The notes under the pieces are model-generated. The model was not told the DNA's origin. It saw only the letters and a list, made by a program, of their open reading frames with translations, and did no database searches. From Vitellaria paradoxa (taxonomy: Eukaryota; Streptophyta; Magnoliopsida; Ericales; Sapotaceae), in NCBI GenBank assembly GCA_019916065.1, contig CM034242.1:45878626-45942625 (forward strand): a stretch of 64,000 bases of DNA. The letters run 5' to 3'. Position numbers and translations under genes: made by a program. Below, one piece after another: positions 12,801-25,693 of the stretch (position 1 is the first letter of the stretch; each line of letters starts with the position of its first letter).

Positions 12801-14635
12801 AATGAATATATGCCATTGGGTTCTATAGAAAAATATCTACTTGGTACTTATATTTTCATTTTTAACTTTTTACTATCGTTTTTTGATCCATTTGTACTTA
12901 TTTGAAGCCCATTTATATGGATAAAAACTTGTTTCTTTCAATTTTAGCTCTGGTTTGAAACTGTCTATGCTTACCTGAAGGTCTCGTTTGTTTGTGGAAT
13001 GTTCATTACTAGAAATCTTTGATTTCTCATCTTTGATAATTCTGTTGTTCATCGTTCTTTGTTTTTGGATCTTTCTTTCTTCCTTTTTTCTTAACTGAAT
13101 GAAAGAAGTGGAAAATTTTTTGCCATTCATGTTGGGTTCTGGGCATCATTTTTTGAGCATGAGATGAAAACATTTGTGTATGTTTGAACAGAATATAATG
13201 AAATACTTATGTTGCGTGATTTTTTCTTTTCTAAATTGCAGACATCTCAGAAGATAAAAAGCCGTTGGATTGGGTAGCAAGAATGAAAATAGCTTCAGGT
13301 GCTGCTGAAGGTCTGGAATATTTGCATCAGAAGGCAAAACCTCCTGTTATATATCGGGATTTAAAATCCTCAAACATCTTGTTGGATGAAGACTTTAATC
13401 CGAGACTATCTGATTTTGGGCTTGCCAAGCTTGGACTTGGTGGGAACAAGATGAATGTAATGGGAACCTATGGTTATTCTGCTCCAGAATATGAAAGAAC
13501 GGGTGAGCTCACAGTGAAGGCAGATGTATATAGTTTCGGAGTTTTTTTACTTGAGCTCATTACAGGACGAAGAGCCATCGACACAACACGACCGATAGCG
13601 GAGCAAAATTTAGTTTCTTGGGTAAATATATCAAGTCTCACTTTTTTTTTTTCTGTCTCTCTCTTTTTGTTTGAATTTTGCTTGGTAAATACAATTAGGG
13701 GCGGACCCACATGGGACACTTGGGGGTAATTGCCCCACTCACTTGGAAATTGCACTTAGACTCCTATTATTTCCCAGTTGAACAAAAACCTTCCAATACT
13801 TTGCTGTCACTGCCTACCCATGGGCTGCAAACCCCATGCAGCATTCATTTACAAAGGCAGCCCAATGCCCATGTTAAAATAATCTTGGGTTTTTTTCAAA
13901 ATTGACCTGACAAATTTTATTACATTATCATTATTATCCTTAAAATACTAACTTTGTTTCAAATATTTGATGTATTATTAACTGTAAGTAACTTTTAGCA
14001 TATGTAGTAGATTCACTGGCGAATGGATATGTTTTCACAAACAGGCACAACCCTTTTTCAAGGATCCAAAAAGATTTCCTGAGATGGCAGATCCACTTCT
14101 TAAAAGTAGTTTCCCTGTGAAAAGTTTAAATCAAGCAGTTGGAGTAGCAGCAATGTGTCTTCAAGAGGAACCTTCAGTTCGTCCCCTCATCAGTGACGTC
14201 GTTGCTGCTTTAAGTTTCCTTATGGTTGCTCAAGACGAGTCTGTCCCTTCTTCTGTCTCACTTCCCACCCAGCCTTCTGAGAGTCATGGCAATCATGGGG
14301 AAAGAGACAGATCAGCTCATCAGCATGACAACCGTGCAAATGGAGACCATACAGATGATGGGGATGGAAGTAGTTCGGAAAGTTCAGACAGTAGTGATGG
14401 AGATAGTGCAGATCACCAGGAAGAAGACAATTCAGATAAACCCCAAGGCCAGGCTAAAAAAACTGTAAAATGGGCTTCGAGGTGTAAAAGTAAGGACGGA
14501 AGTGCTGATTCTTCAAGTTCAAGCAATGACAGCAATGGGAGTGTAAAACTGGGTTCGAACTCAAGAGAAAGAAGTAACATGGAATCTCAGGATGGAAGTG
14601 ATGGATCAAGTTCGAGCGACGACAGCGATGTATAA
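9820..14635 (+). CDS. Receptor-like cytoplasmic kinase, PBS1-like (RLCK-VII), with Ser/Asp-rich C-terminal tail
   Basis: Five exons: 9820-9934, 12298-12485, 12654-12843, 13242-13621 and 14045-14635; 487 aa, phases 1, 2-to-0 joins all clean. The short first exon is chosen because it reads MSCFPCF, a Cys-rich N-terminus typical of palmitoylated PBS1-like kinases, then a Pro-rich linker that joins exactly to exon 2. Kinase features: [13 protein letters not shown], glycine loop [11 protein letters not shown] (84-94), Lys106 in [13 protein letters not shown] with Asp204 and Lys206, DFG at 222-224, APE, and ADVYSFG. So it is probably catalytic. Family role: plasma-membrane relay kinases below pattern-recognition or growth receptors. 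Oddity: the activation loop reads [13 protein letters not shown], about three residues shorter than the usual family form with HVSTRVMGTYGY, so a Ser/Thr-Arg patch is missing. The last ~110 residues are Ser/Asp/Gly/Asn rich. Intron 1 is 2.4 kb. Confidence 0.9.
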
Positions 14636-16211
14636 TCTCCAGATGGATGTTACGTTCTAGTTCAATTTCAAGCCGCTACAGCAATGTGGGTCAAGACAGC
14701 AATGTGGAATCTCAGGGTGAGTGTGTTCGTTAAAATTTAAGGTAGAACAAACAATGTGACATCCCATGACGCAAGTGTTGTTGGTTGGAGTTTTCAAATT
14801 CCAATAGTAATGCAGGATCTGAGGAGAGTGTAAATTCGAATTACGGCTCAATAGCTTGAGCTATTTTTGGATCATGGTGAGGCTGAAATTGTACAAGGGA
14901 AGCATGAGTTTTTTAAGCGAGATTTTCTTCTCTTTAATATGGTTGAATTTAATGAATTTTTTCTTCATATTCTTTAGCTAAACCAGAGATCTAGATCGAG
15001 CATGGAAGCAAATTTGTAGCTAGGTGAGGGGATGATTTTTATATAACATTAATTAGCTCTGAAGATATTTTATATGCCTAGTGTTAAGGACATGGATTTC
15101 ACCATTAGACTTTGAGGATTGGCAATGTTTGCTCAGCTGCACAATTCGCAAAAAGAGTGCAGAATCCGGATTGAGAGAAGAATCCTGTTTCTTGTTTTTC
15201 CCCCTTTTACAAAAAGAGTGATGTCTCCTGGGTTTTGCTCAAAAGAAACTCACCAGAGAACAATTACCTTATGATCTGTAATGGGTAAATTTCATACGTA
15301 CTTGTGTAGAACTACATTATCAAGACATCGGAACCTGCATCTAGTGGATCAATTTTGATTTATTTTTCACTTGGAATATTCACAATTTGATTTTTTTTTC
15401 TTATATTGATGAGTGCTTTTTTTTTTTTTTAATTTTTTTGGAAGGACAACGGGGCAACTTTAGGACTCTAAACTTGCATCTCAGCCCTTAAATTGACGTG
15501 AAGGCCTGCTAATAGATGAACTTTTAGATGTCAGCTTCAGAACCCTTATTGCCATAACGGTGCAACTATTTGATGTTAATTAACAAAAGAAAAAGACTAT
15601 TTCTTGAAGACCCCATTGAAATGGTCAGGTAAACCAACTAAGAAACTAATTAAGCCAACTACTATGATTATCATATAATGGAAATGGTGAGGCGGCCACT
15701 TGGTAAGCAATCCAAATATTTTGGTTATGATTATGATTAAGTCTAAAAAACTCATCGGTCAATTGCATAGCATAAGCATGAAAGGTGTGCATGAAATAAT
15801 TCAGTTTCAAAAAAAAAACCTCAAAATCGATCAAGTTTTATCGGTTTAATTTTTTGGATCCAGAATTGAATTAATCATGCTATTAAACTTAATTAACTCA
15901 ATTTTAATTGATTCGGGTTGGGTTCACGCGATATTAATGGTTTTTATATACAAAGTAAAGCTTAAAAATCAAGTTGAATTTATTTGGTTCGGTTTAAGTC
16001 AAGCTTATAAGTATATTAACCTCAAAATTGAATCAAAATGATTGGATTAACAATATTTAGATTTTAAGATTGAAGTTATTTTTTATTAAGATCAAAACAA
16101 CTTGATCTAAAGTGATTGAAGTGGTTCGATTTTTGGTTCTTTCTAATACTCATAGTCATAAGTTATAAAGTGGAAACTAAGGTACATCTGACTTTAAACT
16201 TTGACAACAAA

Positions 16212-16359
16212 GGGTGTATTTGGAGTGACAAAAAGTAAAATAAAGTGAGATAATTTATAAATTCATAATTCGTGTAGTGAGATAAAGAGTGAATAACGTT
16301 TAAAAATTTTCAAAAATTTTCAAAATTTTTTAACAATTTTTAATAAATCAAACACACCC
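16212..16359. mobile_element. Small MITE-like element with GGGTGT terminal inverted repeats
   Basis: The 148-bp segment starts GGGTGTATTTGG and ends CAAACACACCC, an imperfect terminal inverted repeat of about 11 bp. A related, truncated copy lies at 3971-4115. It has no coding capacity. A target-site duplication is not obvious, so the superfamily is uncertain. Confidence 0.55.
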
Positions 16360-17920
16360 GAAACTAAGCATACCTTATGTGATTCAACCTTGACACAACT
16401 TTGATCACCACAATGGCTATGGGGTGGCCTGAAATTTATTTGAGGCTAGTGAATTGAAGTAATTGTAAATTTGACAGGAGTTTAGCTTAGTAAGTACGAA
16501 TACACAATTTAATGGTGCAATTTGTGAGTCAGACTCGTGAAAGACGTGTTGTACTCATCTTTTGTCGTGTTTCATTTTTTTTTTTGGGTATAAATACAAT
16601 TTAAACACGTTATGGACTCATTTTAAATATGTTATATACTCATTTTAAATGCGATGTAAACCTGTTTGGGATATATTAACTTACGTTTAAAAAAATTATT
16701 TTCCTATTAAAATATACTTTGTTACCTTTTTTTTTTAACGGAATATAAGTATTATGTAACTATTTTATTGACTTTTAAGATAAGAAATATATAATTTTTA
16801 ATTTTAGTTAGTATTATATTACATTGTTTTTATTATATTTGAATAAAATATTAATATCCAACTCAAATAAAAAATACATATATGACAACCTTTCAAGTTA
16901 TAAAAAAATACAAAATTTTATAAATATCTACAAATTTGAATTACAAAATTATAAAATTTAAAATCTCTATTTACTGCACAAAATATAAGACACTAACTTT
17001 TATAGTTTTATACAACTTCAAACACACTCATAATATATAATAAATAATATATACTTTCACCGAACCCCTTTCATATCTTATATATTGTATTTTTTGGCAA
17101 TTATCGAATCAGCTCATTGATGCCATGTTGCGTTGCATCGATCTCTATACTTCTCAAGAGTGGATTGAAAGGGTATTGCCGTGGAAGATGTGAAAAAAAA
17201 ATTAATTAAAAATGAAAAATTAAAAGAAGAAAAAAAGCCTAATCCATCCAAAGTGACTGCATTAATACTACCTATACTGCTATTGCTGTAAAGAAAAGGT
17301 CCATTCTTGTCATAATTATTATGTTAAAACTTGAAAGTTAACTTAATTGTTAAGATTTTAAATTTTCTTTCCAATAATTATTAGTTCAAGTATTTTTTAA
17401 GATCACTAGTAAACCAATCACTCGAGTCTCACCAAATGTTAACTTCGAGACTTTTAAAGATTAATGTTAACTCTCAAACCTTTAAAAATTAGTAGAAACA
17501 GTACCGATCTTTGGTCTGAGGTTGCTCAAGTTATACTTGTCCCAAACTTGTCCTTCAAAGATAGGCTTTTGACCTAATGTTGTCTTTCAAAATAATTGGC
17601 TCAAGATATTGCTCAAGATTAGGGGTTTGCTGGGCTCACCCCTAAGCCGGCACTGAATAAAAATACGTATAAATTAATTTAACATCTAGTGTCATCGAAA
17701 AAAAAAAAATATAATAATATTTACGGGGGACATATTAATATTTAGGCATGCAAGTTTTGAGACAAGTTTTGAAGTGGGATTTGACTAGGAATTAGACCCC
17801 CAACATAAACAAACAGACAAGGAACCTTTCAAATGTTTCATCCGACTCTGCCAAGTGCAGCCCTCACAATCCTCTCTTTCTAAAATTGTGATAACTTTTC
17901 TTTCCCATTTAAAATATAAG

Positions 17921-17967
17921 AGAGAGAGAGAGAGAGAGAGAGTGTGTGTGTGTGTGAGAGAGAGAGA
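17921..17967. repeat. (AG)n(TG)n(AG)n compound microsatellite
   Basis: Dinucleotide repeats AG, TG and AG lie in succession about 130 bp upstream of the USP-kinase start codon, probably in its promoter or 5' UTR. GA/CT tracts of this kind are frequent near plant transcription starts, and the R3H and UGT80 genes here have similar ones. Confidence 0.85.
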
Positions 17968-18094
17968 AAGAGAGTATGTATGGATCAAGCCTGCACTATC
18001 TTTCTATTAACATAAAACTTCTGTCGGTTGTGTTTTTACAAAGGCTCTTTGTTAAGGATTAATCGAGCAGAAGAATTAGTAGTAATATTAATTA

Positions 18095-21000
18095 ATGGGT
18101 GGTGAGGTGATAATAGTGGCCGTCGATGCAAGCAAAGAGATCACAGACTATGCACTTGAATGGGCAATTCGCAATCTGATCAAATCCATGGATTTTCTAA
18201 TCCTACTCGCTCTTCTTCCTTCAACATCTCGCTCTTCACCAGCAGCAGCAGCACCACCACCACCACCACCTCCCAATGCTCAAACTAATTACCACGCTCC
18301 GGTCTACCAGTTCCTCTCCGGTAGGTGTAATATTCAAAAACTCATTCTTGGGTTTTCAAAATTATATTATTTTAATTAACAAAAATGCTATTTTAGCGCA
18401 AGAATTTGTTATAATGTTGTGGACAATTTTGTAATTAAAACTCATTTAGATCAATGTCGTACATAGGTGTGAGCACAAAACTGAACTAGTCCGAGTGTCT
18501 TGTGGATATACTCACCACAGACCGCACGGATTCGATTTCTAACCCATCATTCAAAATAGTTTGGTGATTTGGTTAATCAATTACGTTTATTTAAAAAAAA
18601 ATTAGAATATATGGCTAAAAGATTTCACCAGAATGAGATAGATAAATATGGACTTATCATTTTAAAACAAAAAATCTGTAAAGATATAACTTATTTAAAA
18701 AATTATCACTGACACATCATTCTAGTGGAATTTCTTAACATATTTGGCCGTACAATAATATTTTCTTTTCATTTAAAGTGATAAATTTATATGTTCTCAA
18801 ATCTTTCTATAATATTTTGTGAACTTTTCTGAGAGTATAGGATAATTCAATATTTAATTAATTGTATATTGTTCATCGTAATTATAGGCCTGGTGAAGAA
18901 AAGGGGTGCTAAGAATGATAAACAGGGCTCAGCCTCATCCCATAAGTTAGGCTTTGTTGGAGGACATGATATGTCTAGGAGAATAAGCAATGTGTGTGTG
19001 CAGATGATGCAGCAACTGCTTTCTATGCACAACATTGTGAAGGTACTAAGAAAAAAATAACTTTGTACAAAGATTTGATCCATATACTTTAAATTATTCC
19101 TTTTTTTTTTTGGTATAATTTAAGTCATCCCACTTTTTTTTTGGTATAAATTATTTCTTTTCGTCAAATTTATTAGCAATAACTTACGAAAAAGATAAAG
19201 TGAAGCAATTTAACAGTCACTCTCTTTGCCGAGTTTCAAATCCAAGAGTCAAAACGTCCCTAGTTTCAAATTAATTTGCCAAGGCTTAGTTTGCGAAGAG
19301 AAAAAAAACTAGTTTTTTTGTAACTGGCTACTAACTAACCATTAAAAAGTTAGTTTTTTTTTTTTTTTTTTGTGTATTTGAGAAGGGAAAAACTCCAACT
19401 TAGTTTTTTAACTTTTTGTTAGTTTAATATTTTTATCCTTTTTTGTGATTTAAAAGTAGTTTAAAATGTAAGAGGATAAATTTGATCATTTTAGAAAAAG
19501 CAAAAAAATTGTGTAGCCAGAAGCTGAGACTTCTCAAACGGAGACTAAAAATGTTAGTTGTCCTTGGGATGGGATACGATTTATTTAGCTGTTGCAATTC
19601 TAATGTATGATTGTACATGGTGAGTGTGGGTGACAGGTTGTTACTGAAGTCAAAGTTCTATCTGATGCACAGTTGGGATCGGTTGCAATGCTGGCTGCAG
19701 AGTTAGAAGCAACATGGGTTGTTCTTGATCAGTATGTGCTTACTTTTACCCACCACCAACTCCTATATGTACTTTCTAATAAATCCACCACCAAGTCTAT
19801 ATACATTGTGCAAGCTGAGATCAATACGGTTATAGCAGTTAACTTCCTATACTTAACGATCGAGTTTCTATTAAAGTCAGTTAAGTAAATCTCCTGTGTC
19901 CATCGTATGGCATTTTTCATCGGTAAATTTGACAAAAGAGTCCAAATAAAACTTGATCAGAAGTGCAGAGAGTTAATCGTTATGACTGAAAGCAGAGAGA
20001 AGAAATTGAGATTTGGTAGAAAGTGTAGAGACGCTAAATATAATTTACTAAAAAGAACTAACTTCACTTGATTGTTGCACAAGCGTTGGATTGATTATTG
20101 TTCTATGCTTCTAAGTGAATCTAATATCTGCATAATACAGGCGCTTGAAGAAGGAAGCTGATTGTTGCTTGAAAGAATTGAATTGCAATGTTGTACTCAT
20201 AGATCATGCAATTCCAAATATTCTCAAGTCAGAAAGCTCTTCAAAAGCCAAGAGCCATAGTAATGTAGAGGGCCATCAACTTGCCCAATCTACAAACCAA
20301 AGTCCCAATTCCAGCAGTACTGCTTTCTCAACCCAAAGCAGTCTTGGGTTTGATATTCCAAATTTCAAAGCTGAGTTTTCACTCACCTCATCTACAGGTG
20401 AACATCTGTTAATCGAGAACAAGAGGAGCACAGCTGCCTCCAAATCCAAACCAGCCAATAAGACCAGCCCACCTGTCCCCAAATTTGAGCCACCCATTGC
20501 CTCTCCCCATTTAAATTCTGAATTTTCAGACCATGAACCAGGAACTGAAGGAGCAATTAGATTCAGTCCCTCGTATAGCAAATCACAACCATTGAGTAAG
20601 GGCTCAAAATTTGACATGGAATTGCCTCCCAAGCCATCTCCCAAGGAAAGCAGGAGTCACGACAGTCTTTTGAAGGCTAGAAGTGGTAAGGAATTTGAAT
20701 TGCCTCTATGCCTTGTTGGCTCCTCGCTTCTTTACTCAATTTTCTTTCTTTCTTTACTAGTTCAGTTTTCTGTAGTTTGTTACAGCACTTCAAAGCATGC
20801 TTTTCTAACAAACTCAACATTAAACTTCTGATTGAATGCAGACGTGTACATGATAAGTAATAGAGTCAAAGCAAAGGATTCTGCATCACTTCTGCCCCGG
20901 AGACCAACAACAAATTCTCCAAACTCATTGCAAAAACTGAGGAGTTCAAATCAGTCTGAATCATTGAATTGTCCAAGAACAGACCGATCCTCAAGTGTTA

Positions 21001-24000
21001 GAAGGGCCATATCTCTTTCCATCAAACAACCACCGACCCCTCCACCACTTTGTTCCATTTGCAAGCACAAAGCTCCCGTTTTTGGGAAGGCTCCGAGAGA
21101 ATTCAGCTATGAGGAGATAGAAAGAGCAACCAATGGATTCTCAAGGGTCAACTTCTTGGCTGAGGGTGGATATGGCACTGTGTATAGAGGGGTTCTAGCT
21201 GATGGTCAGGTTGTTGCAGTGAAGCAACATAAGATGTTAAGTGCACAAGGAGCATCAGAATTTTGCTCTGAGGTTGAAGTGTTGAGCTGTGCACAACACA
21301 AGAACTTGGTGATGTTGGTGGGCTATTGTATTGAAAAAGAATGGCTCCTTGTCTACGAGTTTGCTTGCAATGGTTCATTGGACAAACACTTATATGGTGA
21401 GATTTGCATTTGTTTATTTATTTATTTATTTTTGGATAAATTACACTTAGTATCTTTACATTTTATATCGAATCTCACTTTGGCCCCACTGCTTTCAATT
21501 GTAACAATCAATTCCTTACATTTGTGGTTAAGTTTCAATTTAGCTCTTTCATCAAACACCTGACATTTTTTGTTACATTTTCTTAACAGTTGTTAACAGA
21601 AGAACAAAATTAAAACTTGATCGTAAATATAAATGATTGATTAATTGATACAATTAGAAATATAAAGATTGTGCAAAATATAATATAATTTATTTTATTT
21701 TATTTCTTCTTTTTCATTATTGTTATTTTGTCAGATATAAATGAGAAATCTTTGCAATGGCTCCAAGGATAATGTAGCTAGCACAAAATTGGAAGAATTT
21801 CGAAAATATTTTGGGAAAATTTCAAAGTGGAAGAAAAAATACCAAAATGCATAGATTCGTTTAGAAGTATAAATTGGGATTTATTTAAATGTATGAAAAC
21901 TTAATAATAAGTTAATTACATGACTTAAACATTTTGGTATAATATTCTGCTTTTTATTATTATTTTATTTATTTTATTTTTATTTTTTTCCCATGAGTGT
22001 CTTGTGAGTAGAAAAAAAAATGATGAATAATGCAGGAACAGAGACAAAAGAGGTGATGTGTTGGCAGAGTAGGATGAAGGTTGCAGTAGGGGCAGCAAGA
22101 GGTTTGAGGTATCTTCATGAAGATTGCAGAGTTGGTTGTATTGTGCACAGAGACTTGAGACCTACCAACATCCTCCTAACCCATGACTTTGAACCAATGG
22201 TTAGTCAATGGCTGTTCTGTTCCAGCAACTTCCTAAATCCATTACTTGTATATTTTATGAAAACGAAGCCCCAATCATTGGTGCTCTTTCTAACTCCTAG
22301 GTAGCTCTGATCATTTGCCGAACCAAAATCGTAGGTGGGAGATTTTGGCCTAGCAAGGTGGCAAGTAGATGGACAATCAGCTGAGGAGACACGTGTAATT
22401 GGCTCATTCGGGTATTAACATATTCATTTCATAAGATTTTTAACTGATTCTGAGTTGAAATTTTTATTGTAGTTTCCTTCTGTTAATTTCTGTTACCAAA
22501 AGTCTGAATTGTGAAAAATTTCTAGTTTGGCACTTTTAATGTTAATGTAGTGTTGAGCATGATGGTAGTGCACATCACACTCAAATTTTTATGGGGTATT
22601 TTGGTAATTTCGAACTTGTAACAGTAGTTCTAATTCCTCATATAAAATAGAATTGAGCATACGTGCCTTGTAACTCAATCTTGGCTAAACTACGTAAATC
22701 TTGTATTCTTGCCACTTTTTTCCTTTCCTGTGTTTTGCTTTCTCATTGTTTCTTGCTAAACGGTTTATCCTAACAATAATATTTTGGTTATCTTTCTCAT
22801 TGGAGTTTCTTTGATTAAAAAGATTTCTTCCAGCTGAAATAAGTTGTGAACAATTTTTTGACTCAGCTTCTTTAGGTTCACAAAGAAGCAAGGAGTGTTG
22901 GCTTATTTCAGAATTGATTCTTGTCCATTTGATCACCAGACATAAAGCACCATTTCGACAGCCAAAGACCATTTGATCTTTTGAACATAAAACAAGCACA
23001 ATTGTGTGTGTATACACATATATATTATTGACTGATATGTGAGTACCATTATACATTTTGTAGATATATGGCTCCAGAGTATACACAGACTGGTCTGATA
23101 ACAGAGAAAGCTGATGTGTATGCATTTGGAGTTGTTTTGTTGGAGCTCTTAACTGGCATTAAAGCAACTGAACTTTCGAGGAATGTAGGCCAACAGCTTT
23201 TACTGGAGCAGGCAAGTTTCTTTCTTTCTTTTTCTTCCTTTTCATTTTCTTATGTAATAACTAAGGGGCTTTTAATTTGTTGCAATTTCACCGTTTTGTT
23301 AGTTAAGTGACATTTAATATATTTTTTAAAGAAGGCGTTAGAGATCTCTTATTCCACGAACATCCCACTAACACTAATAAATCACGCATTCATTGCTTTA
23401 ATGCCGTTTTGACCCCACAATCTCTCTCTCTCTTTCTCTCCCCTGTGCTCTTACTCTGTTGTTCGCTGTGTGTTATTGACATATTGTGACCCCACTCTCT
23501 CTCTCTCTCTCCCCTGTGCTCTTACTCTGTTGTTCGCTGTGTGTTATTGTGACCCCTCTCTCTCTCTCTCTCCTGTCCCTGTACTATTGCTCTGTTGTTT
23601 TTTGTGTGCCGTTGTGACCCCATTCTCTCTCTCTCTCTCTCTCCCCCCTCCCTCCCTCCCCATGCTATTGCTATGTTGTTCGCCGTGTGAAGAAGAAGAG
23701 AAGGAAGCGGTTTCTTCAATCTCATTTACCCTAATTCTTTATTTTTATATATCATAAAGGGCAAAATAATTAATGAACAGAGTTGTCAAAAAAGAAAAAA
23801 AAAAAAAAAAGCTAGGCACAATAAACATACTTTTTAACTCAAAACTAGAAAAAAGCCAAACTTTTTTTTTTTTTTTTAATCCCACACGGCACATTAGACT
23901 ACAACCAATTATTGCAAGATGGTGAGAGATTAGGAGTTTGCTAATAATCATGTGTACTTCTATCAATTTATCTTATATATATTGATTCAAGAATTTCAAG

Positions 24001-25173
24001 GTGAATGTTGCAGGGCAGGGAATTACTGGGGGGGAAGATGTACAATGACATAATTGACCCCCGACTGCAGAATAATTACATCAACAAGGAAGTGGAGTGC
24101 ATGTTGCATGCTGCCTTGTTATGTATCTCTCCTCATCCTGAACAAAGACCCAGGATATCTAAGGTTTCTTCTTTCTTTCTTTCTTTCTCTGAACATTTGG
24201 GTTTTTATTTTTACCTATTTGTATATATGCTTGTTGGTAATTTACAGTTTATACGGCTAAACTTTTATCAGCTTTAATTCGCAAGGTTCTGTTAGAAGAT
24301 CTCTCATTATTTACCAATTACCCAGCATTATAGTATCACATAACTATTTAACAAGAGATTTGACTAACAAATTAATTATTAAAAGATATATCAAGCCATC
24401 AAGTGTGATTTCGTAAAAAAATTGATGACACAAATTACAATTTACCTTACGTTTACTACAAAATCGTCATTTATTTTAAAAATTTAAACAGTTATGAAAT
24501 AGATTAAACAACGCATATTATTTTTTCTTGACACTTTCCTTCGTATACAAACTCGTTTTGCATGCGAATTAGAGGACAATCAAATTTCGTGCATCCATAT
24601 AAACAGAACGACGTACATAAAAATAAACGGAAAAAATAAATTAACAATGTTCAATTTAGAATCTTTTGTAATTAAAATTATAATATCGTGTTGCATCACC
24701 AATTATTTAAAAATTTAAATTATTAAGATATGTCCAACCATGAATATCAAACTTATTTATGTTAATATCATTAATATTATCTAACCATGCAGGTCCTGAA
24801 AATATTGGAGGGAGACATGAGGGCAAGGCATTGGGACTCTTCTAATGATCATAGACAATCAATTGCTGTTCATCCCAAACAAAAATTGGATGGTTACATT
24901 TACCCTACAGATGGAATAAATAATAGTCCTAAACACCGGATGCAATCAACTATCTATCATCATCATCCTCCTATTAGCGGCAGTCCGTCTAGAGAGAGTA
25001 ATAATAAAGCACAGGGAAGAAACAATAACGACCAAATGAGATTTGAACCCTTCGAGCACAGGACATCAAATGGTCGTCTAGATTTGAGCCAATCTGAGAT
25101 TATGAACCAAGAATATCAAGAGTATCTACGGGGGTCATTGTCCAAATTTATTGGAAACTTAATTGTAAAGTAA
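18095..25173 (+). CDS. Universal stress protein (USP) domain plus protein kinase fusion, At3g13690-like; kinase probably inactive
   Basis: Ten exons: 18095-18320, 18888-19042, 19637-19731, 20141-20685, 20842-21396, 22036-22199, 22335-22411, 23064-23211, 24014-24163 and 24793-25173; 831 aa with all phases consistent. Exons 1-4 encode an N-terminal USP/adenine-nucleotide alpha-hydrolase-like domain ([46 protein letters not shown]), interrupted by an Ala/Pro run. A Ser/Pro-rich linker follows, then [20 protein letters not shown], a signature of the family, and the kinase: Lys468 in [17 protein letters not shown] (Asp565, Arg567 where most kinases have Lys), DFG at 583-585, APEYTQTG. The HRDxR form is family-wide and is why relatives are named inactive protein kinase; this is inferred, not proven. 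Exon 8 seems to end at a GC donor (CAG|GCAAGT), giving QGREL; an alternative GT donor four bases on would give QAREL of equal length. No signal peptide or membrane segment is seen. Confidence 0.9.
23410..23690. repeat. Minisatellite of ~80-bp CT-rich units in USP-kinase intron 8
   Basis: Four diverged tandem units, each made of a (CT)n run, then CCCTGT..CTCT, TACTCTGTTGTTCGCTGTGT and GTTATTGTGACCCC. The first three are the most alike; the last, with CCATGCTATTGCTATGTTG, is the most changed. The low-complexity ORFs read through it on both strands are not genes. Confidence 0.85.
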
Positions 25174-25693
25174 ATGAGACAGGAAAATATAGCGCGAATT
25201 ACTTGTTCATGTCAGGATTTATACTCTAAATCATTTTATTTTATTTTATTTTCTGTATATTTAATTTAATTTTGTTTTGTTTATTTGTCAATTATCGTTA
25301 AAAAAATGTAATAGAAAAAAAAAAAACAAAAACAATGTGTCCATTGCATATAATGATTTTTCGTCAATAAATTTAATGAATATAAAATAAAGTAATTCAG
25401 ATGTACAATTCAAAATAGGCTAATTGAAATGTAAAAAAAATAAGAATAAAAAACAAAATAGGATGATTTAAAATATTGATTTTAAATTGAGATTAATGGT
25501 AGAATATAACAGTATTAAATATAATTTACTTAAAAAATTACTATAAAATAGTTTCTAATTTCTTCTCAAATATGAATAATTGCTATACGTACATATATGT
25601 ATATATATGTATATATATATTGTATCCTTCATGTAACATTTCCATGGTTGGGAAGAAGCAACATCTTAGTTCATTCATCAATTGTTCGTTTTA

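Larger units (their letters stand above)
14636..18094. other. Intergenic: PBL 3' UTR, then AT-rich sequence
   Basis: The first ~230 bp look like decayed continuation of the kinase's Ser/Asp-coding repeat (see findings). Beyond about 15000 no gene, RNA or intact transposon is recognised except a small MITE at 16212-16359. Sequence is A/T rich with T runs (15417-15440, 16575-16585). Just before the next gene lies an (AG)n(TG)n microsatellite. Confidence 0.5.

Noticed and set aside
13690..13905. Transposon-like sequence in PBL intron 4 (GGGGCGGACCCAC ... AATTGCCCC)
   Set aside because: The left motif resembles ends of some plant hAT-like elements, but no matching right terminus or target duplication could be found, so no element is called.
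23410..23725. CRISPR-like regular repeats
   Set aside because: The units are contiguous CT-rich minisatellite copies without unique spacers, in a plant intron; no cas genes.
24787..25173. Separate small gene starting with Met at 24787
   Set aside because: The frame from 24793 is the last exon of the USP-kinase (VLKILEGDM follows RPRISK in frame); the upstream Met lies in the acceptor region.
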